A DNA stretch of 64,000 bases from Mesorhizobium sp. Its GTDB lineage: Bacteria; Pseudomonadota; Alphaproteobacteria; Rhizobiales; Rhizobiaceae. Below the pieces are notes generated by a model. That model did not search any database and was not told where the DNA came from. It saw only the letters and a program-made list of their open reading frames with translations. This document shows positions 52,845 through 62,044 of the stretch, piece by piece; positions within the stretch are counted from its first letter, which is position 1; each line of letters begins with the position of its first letter. Where the stretch lies: positions 310,001-374,000 of the forward strand of contig SAQL01000002.1 in assembly GCA_004020645.1 (NCBI GenBank), in the 5' to 3' direction. The translations under genes and the position numbers were made by a program.

Positions 52845-55504
52845 GTGCTGACCTCCTCGAAGCTGTCCAGGCATTACGCGTTGCTGATGGTGGCCTGCAT
52901 TTCGCCGCTGCTCGTGCTTGTCGCCGACATCGGCCTCTACCAGTCCTACGCCCAGCAACAGTCGTTTTTTCCCTATGCGGTCATTTTGATCGGGTTGCTT
53001 GTCTGCGTATTCGCTTTGCACAGAGTGCTTCTGAGGGAGATCGTCGATCCTGCAATTTCGCTTGTCGACCATGTACGCTCCGGCGCCGCCGGCAAGCCCT
53101 CCGACGACCGCGGGGCGGCCATCAAAAGCTCGGCGCTTTGGCGACCCTGGATCGACATGGCCTCGAGCATCTTTGCCGAAAACCGCACTGCCTTGCGCGA
53201 ACTGGCCGACAGCGAACAGCGCTACCGCAATGTTGTCGAGGCACAGACGGAATATATCATCCGGGTCGCGCCGGATGGGCGCATGAGCTTCGCCAATGAC
53301 GCGTATTGTCGCCTTGTCGGCAAGACACGCGAAGAGTTGCTGAACCCGGACTGGCACTATTTCAACTCGTTTTCCGCCGATTTCGGCAGCTTCGACGAGA
53401 TCATCGGTCGAGTGACCCCCGAACGGCCTGTCTGCGAGGTGGAAGAGGCCGGCGCCCTGAGTGATGGCCGCGAGCTCCATATCCATTGGACCGATCGCGG
53501 CATCTTCGACGAAAGCGGCAAGCTCATCGAAATACAGTCCATCGGACGCGATGTTGCCGAACAGAAGCTCGCCCGTCAGGCACTCGAAGCCAGCGAGCAG
53601 CGCTACCGCAGCGTGGTCGAGCTGCAGACCGAGTTCGTTGTCCGGATGTCGCCGGAGGGTCATTTGAGCTTCGTCAACGACGCCTATTGCCGGGCGTGCC
53701 GGATGACGCGCGAAGAGCTTCTCGACCCGTCCTGGTGCGAACTCGATGTGCTGCCGCCCGACGAAAGGCGCAGGTTCCTGGACCACCTTGCCCGACTGAC
53801 CCCGCAGGCGCCGGATGCCAGCATGGAACTTCTCAATGCGATGCCGGATGGTGCGCGGCGATGGCTCGCCTGGAACGATCATGGCATTTTCGACAGCGAC
53901 GGGCGCCTTGTCGAGTGCAATCCGTCGGCCGCGATATCTCGGATCGCGTCCTGGCCGAGCAAGCCAGGCTGGAAGCCGAGAAGCTGTTGGCCGAAAGGGA
54001 GGCGCAGTTTCGCGCCGTCGCCGAAGGCGTGCCGCTGCCGATCATCATCTCGGCAATCGACGGGCCCGAAATCCTGTTCGTCAACGAACCAGCGCGCAAG
54101 GTGCTCGGCATCGAGGTCGGCCAGATCGGAGCCGAAGCGACGTCGACCTGGGAAGATCTCTCGCGGCGAGACGATCTCCTGCGGCTTTTGCTGAGAGATG
54201 GAATCGTCGACGCATTCGAAGCCGGCATGACCAATATGCAGGGGTCGAGAATCGATACGCTGGTTTCGGCGCGGCTGATCACACAGGCTGGCCGTTCGGC
54301 CATGCTTGCTGCCGTCACCGACATCACCCGCCAGCGCGAGGCCGAGGCGGAGATCGCCAGCCAGCGCGAGACGCTGTACCAGTCGGAAAAACTCGCCGCT
54401 CTCGGTTCGCTGCTGGCCGGCGTGGCGCATGAACTCAACAATCCGCTGTCCGTCGTCATCGGCTACAGTTCGATGCTGAAGGAATTCTCGACGGACAAGG
54501 CGACCGTGGGACGCGCCGACAAGATCCATGCGGCGGCCGAGCGATGCTCGCGCATCGTCCGGACCTTTCTGGCGATGGCCCGCAAGAAGCCGCCGACACG
54601 GGGCGCCGTCGACATCAACGAAGTCGTCGTCGCTTCGCTGGAACTTGCCGCCTACAGCCTGCGCTCGGCCGGGATCGAGATCCGCACCGAACTGACGGAA
54701 CCGCTTCCCAATATCTGGGGCGACAGGGACCAGCTTCATCAGGTGGTCACCAACCTGGTGGTGAACGCGCAGCAGGCTTTGCTGCAGGTTCCGCACCCGC
54801 GGCGGCTGACCATCGTCACCACCGGGGAAGACGATGGCGTCGAGGTCGTTGTCGCCGACAATGGTCCAGGCATGCCGGAGACGGTCCGCGCGCGTGCTTT
54901 TGAGCCTTTCTACACGACCAAATTGGCCGGCGAAGGCACCGGGGTCGGGCTATCTGTCTGCCAGGGCATCGTGACGGCGCACGACGGCAGCATAGAACTG
55001 GATTCGACGGAGGGCGGCGGTGCACGGTTTACGATCCGGCTTCCAAGCGGTCGAGCCGAGACGGTTCCTGCGCCCGAAGCTGCAGGCAGGATGCCGCCCA
55101 TGCCCTCGGCCGCACGAATTCTGGTGGTCGACGACGATGCCGATATTGCATCGATGATCGCCGAGATGCTGCGCCGCGATGGCCATGACGTCACCATCGC
55201 CGACGACGCGAATGCTGCCCTCAAGGCTGTTCGCGACGATGGGATCGACCTTTTGATCAGCGACATACGCATGCCCGGCCTCGACGGCCCCGGCCTCTAC
55301 CGCGCGCTGGAACAATTGCGCCCCGGGCTCACTCGCCGGCTGCTGTTTGTGACCGGCGACACGCTGGCACCCGAGATTGACCGCTTCATCGGCGAGACGG
55401 GCGCGCCGGTGATCGAGAAACCGCTCGATCCACAGACCTTTCGCAGGCTCGTGATGGAACGCCTAAGGGCGATGGAGACCGGCGCAGTGGAGGTCGACGC
55501 GTGA
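52845..55504 (+). pseudogene. PAS hybrid histidine kinase broken by a one-base frameshift
   Basis: Two membrane helices (about residues 9-30 and 41-60) precede two PAS domains (about 126 and 253 onward) in one frame. Near 53915 the frame changes. The expected GRLVE-x-QSVGRDIS continues only if one base is added between GTCGAG and TGCAATCC. In the second frame come a third PAS, HisKA (VAHELNNPLSVV), HATPase (VVADNGPGMPE, GTGVGLSV) and a receiver domain (ARILVVDDDADI, SDIRMPG). The total span of 2660 bases is one short of a multiple of three. GTG 52845 is the start, with GGAG upstream. It may be a real mutation or a sequencing error. Its end overlaps the next regulator by four bases. Confidence 0.85.
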
Positions 55505-56214
55505 CGAAACAGAAATTGCTCATCGTCGACGACGAAGCGCCGCTGCGCGAGATGCTGTCGGAGTACCTGCTCGCTCACGGCTTCGATGTCCGTTCCGTTG
55601 CGGACGGAACGGCAATGCTGACCGAGCTCGATCGCTTTGGCCCCGATCTGGTCATCCTCGACGTCAATCTCGTCGGCGAAAGCGGCTATGACCTCGCCCG
55701 CGAAATCGCCAGGCAGAGCCGCGCCGGCATCCTGATGCTGACCGCCGTCGGTGACCTGCCGCATCGGCTCGAAGGTCTTGCCGCCGGCGCCGACGACTAT
55801 ATGGCCAAGCCGTTCGAGCCACGCGAACTTCTGGCGCGTGTCAGAAGCGTCATCCGGCGCCTGGGCGAGGATGAGCGGACGCCGGAAAACCGCATCCGTT
55901 TCGGCGGCTGCATCCTCGATATGGACGGCCGCACGATGGTCGACCCTGACGGCGCCGACGTGCAGTTGACGTCAATGGAATTCGACCTGCTGTGCGTCTT
56001 CGCGCGCCATCCCCGGCAGATATTGTCGCGCGACCAACTGTGCAGGCTGGCTCACAACCGCGACCTTGAGCCGGGCGACCGGAGCATCGACATCCGCATC
56101 ACCCGACTGCGCAAGAAGTTCGAGACCGAACCCGACACTCCGACCGTCCTGGTGACGGTTCGCGGCGAAGGTTATGTCTACGAGCCTGCTTACGATGAGG
56201 CACGGCGCCGCTAA
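55501..56214 (+). CDS. OmpR-type response regulator, coupled to the hybrid kinase
   Basis: A 237-residue regulator. The receiver domain has VDDE, phospho-Asp in LVILDVNLVGESG and Lys in MAKPFEPRE. The winged-helix domain ends LVTVRGEGYVYEP. It starts with GTG that overlaps the kinase's stop codon (GTGA), so translation is coupled to a kinase that, as sequenced, is truncated by frameshift. If the frameshift is real, this regulator may lack its phosphodonor. It resembles the divergent regulator at 51852. Confidence 0.93.
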   Translation: MTKQKLLIVDDEAPLREMLSEYLLAHGFDVRSVADGTAMLTELDRFGPDLVILDVNLVGESGYDLAREIARQSRAGILMLTAVGDLPHRLEGLAAGADDYMAKPFEPRELLARVRSVIRRLGEDERTPENRIRFGGCILDMDGRTMVDPDGADVQLTSMEFDLLCVFARHPRQILSRDQLCRLAHNRDLEPGDRSIDIRITRLRKKFETEPDTPTVLVTVRGEGYVYEPAYDEARRR

Positions 56215-56301
56215 TAGAAGCTGTTCACGAAGAACGGTCAGGGCCAAAAGGGGCCAAGTGAGGTGAGCCCCTACTGTTCAACGCAGCAGCGCCCGAATGT
56301 T

Positions 56302-56325
56302 ACGGCATGGATCGATCCATGCCGT
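56302..56325. repeat. 24-bp perfect palindrome without a loop
   Basis: The half-site ACGGCATGGATC is followed directly by its exact reverse complement. It lies between convergent genes (regulator end at 56214, transporter end at 56457). The lack of a loop and of a T-run argues against a simple terminator and suits a protein-binding site or recombination scar. Function is open. Confidence 0.7.
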
Positions 56326-56456
56326 TACAGTATCCGAGGAGTGCAGCGATCCGGCGACTGGTTGCGCCGCCCCTCCTTGGCTCGACCTGAATCTCAGCGG
56401 ACAGAAGAGGCTAAGGCCTTCAGCCAGGACGGATCAGGGCGGTCCATTACCTCGCC

Positions 56457-57149
56457 CTACGCGACCGGCTTGCGCGCCCGGCGAAATTCCCGTCGGAGGC
56501 TTCGAACAGCGTCCCGCACGACAGGAATGGTCCAGCGCGCGGTCATCGTTGCGATCAGCAGCCCGGCAACCGGATCGATGAAGCGGGCAATCGTCGTGCC
56601 TTGCCAAATCATGGCTGTTGCGAGCGACGCGGCGATGAGCAGGTTCGACGAGAGCTTGTCGGAGAACAGGCAGATTTGCGCGCGTGCCAGCGCGGAGGCG
56701 GCAAGCCTGTTGCGGGCCTTCCATTGGCGCAGGATCCAGAAATTGACCACCGCATAGGCCAGGTTCAGGTTCATGGCGACAAAAACGCCTTGGCCGTGGG
56801 GTTCGACTCCGCCGGCTGCGATCCGCTGGACCGCGATGCTGGCGACGATAGCCATTGAAAGGCACATGCCCAGCGCAGCGAGTGCATTGGCGAGCGTCTC
56901 TGCCAAGGCCGCCTGACGCTTGCGGCCGGCGCCCGCGTTCTTGCGGCCGCCAGCCACAATCGCGACGGTGACCAGCACCAGCATGTCCATCAGTGTCAGA
57001 GCGAGATCGGCGCGGATGGTCAGCGACGTGGACGTCGCCGCCGCATATGCCGTCAGCAGCAGGCCTGGGGTGCCCGCCACCACCGCCAGACGTGCCGTTT
57101 GGGCCGCCGTCGGCTCGCCGCTCGATCGGGTGGTTCGCGAGGGTTGCAT
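56457..57149 (-). CDS. Divergent cation diffusion facilitator (CDF) family membrane protein
   Basis: A 230-residue protein with about five or six helices and CDF-like spacing. Aligned by eye with YiiP, SLTIRADLALTLMD (42-55) retains the second zinc Asp (Asp55), but the first is Leu51. CLFSDKLSSN (160-169) has Cys160 where His is usual and keeps Asp164. The protein also lacks the C-terminal cytoplasmic metal domain. Metal choice, if any, may differ. Start ATG 57149 has AGGAGA eight bases upstream; a longer reading is unsupported. Confidence 0.7.
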   Translation of the reverse strand: MQPSRTTRSSGEPTAAQTARLAVVAGTPGLLLTAYAAATSTSLTIRADLALTLMDMLVLVTVAIVAGGRKNAGAGRKRQAALAETLANALAALGMCLSMAIVASIAVQRIAAGGVEPHGQGVFVAMNLNLAYAVVNFWILRQWKARNRLAASALARAQICLFSDKLSSNLLIAASLATAMIWQGTTIARFIDPVAGLLIATMTARWTIPVVRDAVRSLRREFRRARKPVA

Positions 57150-57552
57150 CGCCAGAAATCTCCTGTTTCTGGCCCACCAATGACTCAGGGATGTTGCACG
57201 GATTTGTCTATTTGCCGGCTGAAGGTTTCCTTTGTGTCGCTGCGCCGTGTGTGCACGGCTATTGTCATCATTGGGGCGTGCGGCGTGGAGTGCCGGCGGG
57301 GCGCTTTGCGTCAGCCACACCAGGAAACCCGACGTGCTCACGATGGAGGGACTGGCTGCGATCTGCCTGGGCGTGGGGCAACAGCCGCGAACAGCGTGCG
57401 AAAGCCGTGCCGGGGCGCTGATCCTCAACCGTTCGATCGACCGGCGAACGGTTCAAGCCGCGACGGAATAGTCATGCGGCGGAAGGTCTGCCGGGCTTAT
57501 CGGAGTGCGGATGTTCCAGATGTTCAAACGCATGCGCTGAGGCCGCCAGGCG
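57150..57552. other. Intergenic region with one short inverted repeat
   Basis: AACCGTTCG at 57427-57435 is mirrored by CGAACGGTT at 57445-57453 with a 9-base loop. No T-run follows. Short open frames in the region show no family features. Nothing else is supported. Confidence 0.5.
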
Positions 57553-58443
57553 TCAGACTTTCCGCGCCACGCCCAACCCACCCACCTGCTTGGTGCGCTT
57601 GCTCGTGTCGACCTTTGCCCGCGTCTCCACCGCCTTCTCAATCTCCCGCTTCAGCTCGTCTTTGATATCAGCCGTTTCGGCCATCAAGGCATCGATCTTC
57701 ATGAAATCGAGCACGCGGTATTTCGACACCGCCGGCCTGACCAGTATGTCCGGCTGGCATTGCCTCAGCTTGGCGGCGATGATCGACTGCATCATCAATT
57801 GCGTGGCGCCGAACATCAGGTCGACGGAGGTCGGGTATTTGCGCCCGCCTTTAGTCGGCGCACCAACGACGTCGACGGCGATGATGATATCGGCGTCGTC
57901 CTCGATCAGGTCGAACGGCACCGGATTGTAGATGCCGCCGTCGATCAGCAGCCTGCCGTCGCGCATCACCGGTCGGAATACCGCGGGAATAGCCGCAGAG
58001 GCGGCAAGCGCCGAATGCAGGTCGCCTTCGCTAAGCACGGCGAGCTTATGGCCGAAGAAATCCGTCGCCGTCACCTTCAGCGGTATTTTCAGCTCGGCGA
58101 AGCTTTCGGGTATGGCGTCGGGCATGAATGCCTTGAGAATGCGCTCGACATTGAACTGGGTGACACCCAGCCCGCCCTGCAGCGCCTCGGCAAAGGTGCC
58201 AGGCCGCGCCCGCCACATGCGCGCCGCCACCTCGGCGCGGCGGCCGAGGATCGAGCGCATGTAGTCGTGAATGTCGCTGCCGGCCATGCCCGAAGCCATG
58301 CCGGCGCCCATGATGGCGCCGATCGACGAGCCTGATATCGCGACCGGCCTTATACCCATCTCGTCCAGCGCCTCGATGACATGGATATGCGCCAGCCCGC
58401 GCGCGCCGCCGCCGCCGAAGGCGATGCCGAAGCTCGGGCTCAC
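57553..58443 (-). CDS. Patatin-like phospholipase family protein (RssA type)
   Basis: A 296-residue cytoplasmic serine lipase with the glycine-rich oxyanion loop GGGGARG near 10-16, nucleophile motif GSSIG (Ser40), and catalytic Asp in LIDGGIYNPVP. A helical tail with KRTKQVGGLG follows. Patatin-like enzymes deacylate phospholipids or related lipids by a Ser-Asp dyad. It is downstream of the M16 protease pair on the same strand and may share their transcript. Confidence 0.9.
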   Translation of the reverse strand: MSPSFGIAFGGGGARGLAHIHVIEALDEMGIRPVAISGSSIGAIMGAGMASGMAGSDIHDYMRSILGRRAEVAARMWRARPGTFAEALQGGLGVTQFNVERILKAFMPDAIPESFAELKIPLKVTATDFFGHKLAVLSEGDLHSALAASAAIPAVFRPVMRDGRLLIDGGIYNPVPFDLIEDDADIIIAVDVVGAPTKGGRKYPTSVDLMFGATQLMMQSIIAAKLRQCQPDILVRPAVSKYRVLDFMKIDALMAETADIKDELKREIEKAVETRAKVDTSKRTKQVGGLGVARKV

Positions 58444-58480
58444 CTTTTGCCCCTCATTTGGCCTTGCCCCTCATTTGGGC

Positions 58481-60031
58481 TCATTCCTCCTTGGCCTCGC
58501 CGTGCTTCGGCCCGACGATCATGATGGCCGGTTCGGCGGAGAGTAGTTTTTTCGCTGCCGCCTTGACCTGATCCAGCGTCACGGCATTGATGAGGGCGGC
58601 GCGGCGCTGCATGTAGTCGATGCCGAGCTTGTCGAGCTGCAACTCGAGCAGCGTCGCGGCGATGGCGCCGGAGGAGTTCAAATTGTTGATGGCATAGGCG
58701 CCGATCAGGTACTTCTTGGTCGCCGCCAGTTCCGCTTCGGTCGGCCCTTCCTGCGCCATGCGCTTCACCACCTCACGCACGACAGCCAGCGTCTCGGCCG
58801 CCCGGTCCGCGCGAGTCTCCGTGGAGATGGCCAGGGCGTTGGCGTGCTGGTGGTCGACCAGATCGGAACTGACGCTGTAGGCCAGGCCGCGCTTTTCGCG
58901 CACCTCGTCGAACAGCCGCGAGGTGAAGGCGCTGCCGCCGAGGATCTCGTTCATCAGCACCGCAGCGAAGAAATCCGGCGCACTCCGCTTGACGCCGGGA
59001 TAGGCCAATTGCAGCGAAATCTGGGGCTGGTCGTAATTGACCTCGAGCTGCTGGTTGAGTTTCGGATCGATATCGGCGACCGGGCTGAGCGCCTGATGTT
59101 GCGGCAGGCCGCCGAAGACCATATCGAGCTTTTTCTTCAACGTCTCGGCATCGATGGCGCCGACCACCGCCACATGCAGTCCATCGCGGGCGAAGTTCGC
59201 CCTGTGAAAGGCGATAAGATCGTCCGGCGTGATCGTGGCGATGCTTTGCCTGGTGCCTTCCTCGGGCCGTGCATAGCGATGGGTGCCGTATAGTGCCTCC
59301 AACCATTTGCGCTGGGCGAGCGTGTCGGGGTCAAGCTCGTTGGCGATGATGCCGGACAGCACCTGGGCTCGGATGCGGTCGATTGGCGCCTGATCGAAAC
59401 GCGGCTCGGTGACCGCCAGCCGCAACAGGTCGAACGCCGCGTCTCGCTGCTCGGCCAGCATGCGCATCGAGCCGTAGGTGCCGTCGCGCGCCGCCTCGAA
59501 GCTCATCTCGGCGCCGACGTCGTCCAGCTTTATCTGGAAGGCCTCGCTGTCGAGATTGCCGGCGCCCTCGTCGAACAGCCCGCTCATCAGATTGGCAAGC
59601 CCTTCCTTCCCGGCGGGATCCTGCGTCGCGCCGCCGTCGAAGACGAAGCGGATGGCGACCAGCGGCACGGAATAATCCTCCACCAGCCAGGCGGTAATGC
59701 CCTTTGACGACGTCACCTCCTGGATGCTCATGGCCGCACGAGCGGAAAGCGCCGGCAGGACGAGGAAGAGCAAGGAGAGGAGCAAGATCGCGAGGGGTGC
59801 GGCGACGCGCGCGGCTCTCCCTTCTCCCCTTGTGGGAGAAGGTGGATTGGCGCGTAGCGCCAAGACGGTTGAGGGGTGCTGGCCGGAACGATGTCGGTGC
59901 CAGGCTGGAGCACCCCTCATCCGACCGAGCGGAGCCTGTCCTCGGGCTTGCCGGAGGCAAGACCCGTGGGCTCGGCCACCTTCTCCCACAAGGCGAGAAG
60001 GCAGGATCGGGCAGCGCATGAAGCTCCTCAT
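58481..60031 (-). CDS. M16 family peptidase, HxxEH-lacking partner, with repeat-derived signal extension
   Basis: A 516-residue member of the M16 (pitrilysin/processing peptidase-like) family. The usual zinc motif HxxEH is replaced by LANLMSG in GKEGLANLMSGLFDEGAG, so this is the non-catalytic partner of the next gene upstream. The mature part starts after LPALSARA|AMSIQEVTSS. Between MRSFMR (start 60031, four bases after the upstream stop) and the hydrophobic signal core lies a palindromic repeat translated in frame (59821-60000), giving an n-region of about 70 residues. The start at 60109 would overlap the upstream gene and is less likely. Confidence 0.87.
   Translation of the reverse strand: MRSFMRCPILPSRLVGEGGRAHGSCLRQARGQAPLGRMRGAPAWHRHRSGQHPSTVLALRANPPSPTRGEGRAARVAAPLAILLLSLLFLVLPALSARAAMSIQEVTSSKGITAWLVEDYSVPLVAIRFVFDGGATQDPAGKEGLANLMSGLFDEGAGNLDSEAFQIKLDDVGAEMSFEAARDGTYGSMRMLAEQRDAAFDLLRLAVTEPRFDQAPIDRIRAQVLSGIIANELDPDTLAQRKWLEALYGTHRYARPEEGTRQSIATITPDDLIAFHRANFARDGLHVAVVGAIDAETLKKKLDMVFGGLPQHQALSPVADIDPKLNQQLEVNYDQPQISLQLAYPGVKRSAPDFFAAVLMNEILGGSAFTSRLFDEVREKRGLAYSVSSDLVDHQHANALAISTETRADRAAETLAVVREVVKRMAQEGPTEAELAATKKYLIGAYAINNLNSSGAIAATLLELQLDKLGIDYMQRRAALINAVTLDQVKAAAKKLLSAEPAIMIVGPKHGEAKEE
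59821..60000. repeat. Palindromic repeat inserted in the M16 coding sequence
   Basis: Arms at 59821-59845 and 59976-60000 (built on CTTCTCCCCTTGTGGGAGAA) match at 24 of 25 positions. The inner part carries GACGGTTGAGGGGTGC and its approximate mirror. The element has the look of the dispersed intergenic palindromes, but here it is read through in frame. Removing it would leave MRSFMR joined to the signal helix. Confidence 0.75.
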
Positions 60032-60035
60032 CACA

Positions 60036-61403
60036 TCAATTCCGCGCCTGTGTCTGCGGCAAAAGATAGCCTGATGTCGAATGGTCGAGATTAAGATAGC
60101 GCGCGGCAACGTCCCTGACTTCGTCGGCGGTGACCTTGCGGATGCGGCCCGGCCATTCCTCGACGTCCCGGACGCTGCCGCCGGTGGCGAGCGTCGCGCC
60201 GTAGATGTTGGCCATCGAATCCTGCTTGTCGCGGGCGAATATCATCGAGCGGACGTAACGATCCTTAGCCTTCTCCAACTCGCCTGATGTGACGCCGTCC
60301 TTGGCGATGCGGGCGACCTCGACCTCGACCGCCGCCTGGACATCGGCCAGCTTGGCGTCGCCGCGCGGCGCGCCATAGACGGTGAAATTGGTGGCATCGA
60401 GCATGGTGCCTTGGAAGAAGGCGCCGGCCTCGGCGGCGATGCCTTGCTTGACGACAAGCTGCTGGTGGAGCCGGCTGCGGTTACCGCCGCCGAGGATCTC
60501 CGCCAGCAGGTCCAGCGCTTCGGCTTCGCCCGGCTTTGCAGTGTGATAGGAGGGAACCACCCATTGCGTCGAAAAGTTCGGCACGCTGACACGCGCGTCA
60601 GTGAGCGTCACCGTGCGCCTGGTGTTCTGCTCGGGTTCGACCGGACGGATGCGCGGCGGCAGATCTGGACCACGCGCTATCTTGCCGTAGGTCCTTTCGG
60701 CCAGCGCCTTGACCACCTCCGGGTCGACATCGCCGGCGACCACCAGCACGGCGTTGTTGGGTGTGTAATATTTGTCGTAGAAAGCCTTGGCGTCGGCGCG
60801 GTTCAGCTTCTCCATCTCCTGCATCCAGCCGATCACCGGAATGCGATAGGGCTGGTTCTGCCAGAGCGTCGCGTCGACCTCCTCGCCGAGCACTGCCTGC
60901 GGACTGCTGTCGATGCGCGAGCGGCGTTCCTCGAGGATCACGTCGCGCTCGGTGGCGATGACATTGTCGTTGAGGATGAGGTTGCGCATGCGATCGGCTT
61001 CGAAATCCATCATCTGCTCGAGCGCCTGCGGCACCACCGTCTCGTAAAACGCGGTGTAGTCATAAGAGGTGAAAGCGTTGTTCGAACCGCCGATGGCGGA
61101 GACGGCGCGGTCGAAGGCGCCGGCCGCGTGATTGGTCGTCGCCTTGAACATCAGATGCTCGAAGAAATGGGCGATGCCGGACTTGCCGGGCGGCTCATCC
61201 GCGCTGCCGATCTTGTACCATACCATATGAGTGACGATCGGCGCCCGGTGATCGGGGATGACAACGACCTCCATGCCGTTGTCGAGCAGGAAATTCGTCA
61301 CTTTGCCGTCGTCCGGCCCGTTCTCGGCCAGAACCCGGCCGGTCATCACGAGAGCCAGCGCCAAGAGGGTTCCGCGCAGCCATTCAGCCTGAGATGTCAT
61401 CAA
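60036..61403 (-). CDS. M16 family zinc peptidase, active subunit
   Basis: A 455-residue exported peptidase with a signal helix ([16 protein letters not shown]) and the inverted zinc motif HFFEH at 79-83, followed about 75 residues later by the third ligand in [10 protein letters not shown]. The C-terminal M16C half continues to the end. With its HxxEH-lacking neighbour it should form a heterodimer, as is common for alphaproteobacterial periplasmic M16 pairs. The two genes are four bases apart. Confidence 0.93.
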   Translation of the reverse strand: MMTSQAEWLRGTLLALALVMTGRVLAENGPDDGKVTNFLLDNGMEVVVIPDHRAPIVTHMVWYKIGSADEPPGKSGIAHFFEHLMFKATTNHAAGAFDRAVSAIGGSNNAFTSYDYTAFYETVVPQALEQMMDFEADRMRNLILNDNVIATERDVILEERRSRIDSSPQAVLGEEVDATLWQNQPYRIPVIGWMQEMEKLNRADAKAFYDKYYTPNNAVLVVAGDVDPEVVKALAERTYGKIARGPDLPPRIRPVEPEQNTRRTVTLTDARVSVPNFSTQWVVPSYHTAKPGEAEALDLLAEILGGGNRSRLHQQLVVKQGIAAEAGAFFQGTMLDATNFTVYGAPRGDAKLADVQAAVEVEVARIAKDGVTSGELEKAKDRYVRSMIFARDKQDSMANIYGATLATGGSVRDVEEWPGRIRKVTADEVRDVAARYLNLDHSTSGYLLPQTQARN

Positions 61404-61489
61404 TGGCTCCGGTTGTCATGGGGTGGGACGATAGGCGGGGGTGTTGCCACAGGCAAATTGATTTGTTCGTCATTTTCGAGGCGCTGCGC

Positions 61490-62044
61490 TCATCCAACCT
61501 CGATAAACCGGATGACCGTCTCGCCATAGCTGCGCTCGTCGACAACCGAAAAGCCCGGCCCTGCCTCGAACGGCGCCGCTGGCGCCTCCTCGACGACGCA
61601 GAGTGCGCCGGGGGCGAGCCAGCCGCCGGCCTTGGCCGAACGCAAGGCACGCTCGCCCAGGCCCTTGCCATAGGGCGGATCGGCGAACACCAGGCCGAAC
61701 GCGGCCATCGTGCCCGCCTCGCCCAGAGCCGTAGCGTCGCGACGGAATATCTTGGTACGCCCGGTGAGGCCGAAGGCCTCGACATTGGTGCGGATCAGGC
61801 CGCGCCCTTCGGCTGATTCTTCGATGAAGACGCCATAAGATGCGCCGCGTGACAGCGCCTCGAGGCCGAGCGCGCCGGTGCCGGCGAACAGGTCGAGCAC
61901 GCGCGCGCCGACCAGCCGATCGGGAAAGCGATGCACCAGCACGTTGAAGACCGCCTCGCGGGTGCGATCGGTGGTCGGACGGATGGCGCTTGAGCGGGGC
62001 GTCGCCAGCGGACGCCCGCGAAACTCACCGCCGACGATCCGCAT
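61490..62044 (-). CDS. rsmD: 16S rRNA (guanine(966)-N2)-methyltransferase
   Basis: A 184-residue methyltransferase acting on 16S rRNA in the 30S subunit. It starts MRIVGGEFRGRPLATP, has the SAM motif LDLFAGTGALGLEALSRGA and the catalytic DPPYGKG motif. The first 20 bases overlap the end of the pseudouridine synthase gene, a common rsmD neighbour in alphaproteobacteria, which suggests a joint rRNA-modification operon. Confidence 0.95.
   Translation of the reverse strand: MRIVGGEFRGRPLATPRSSAIRPTTDRTREAVFNVLVHRFPDRLVGARVLDLFAGTGALGLEALSRGASYGVFIEESAEGRGLIRTNVEAFGLTGRTKIFRRDATALGEAGTMAAFGLVFADPPYGKGLGERALRSAKAGGWLAPGALCVVEEAPAAPFEAGPGFSVVDERSYGETVIRFIEVG

Noticed and set aside
53900..53930. Programmed ribosomal frameshifting in the histidine kinase
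   Set aside because: No slippery heptamer or following hairpin was seen. A plain one-base deletion or sequencing error explains the change.
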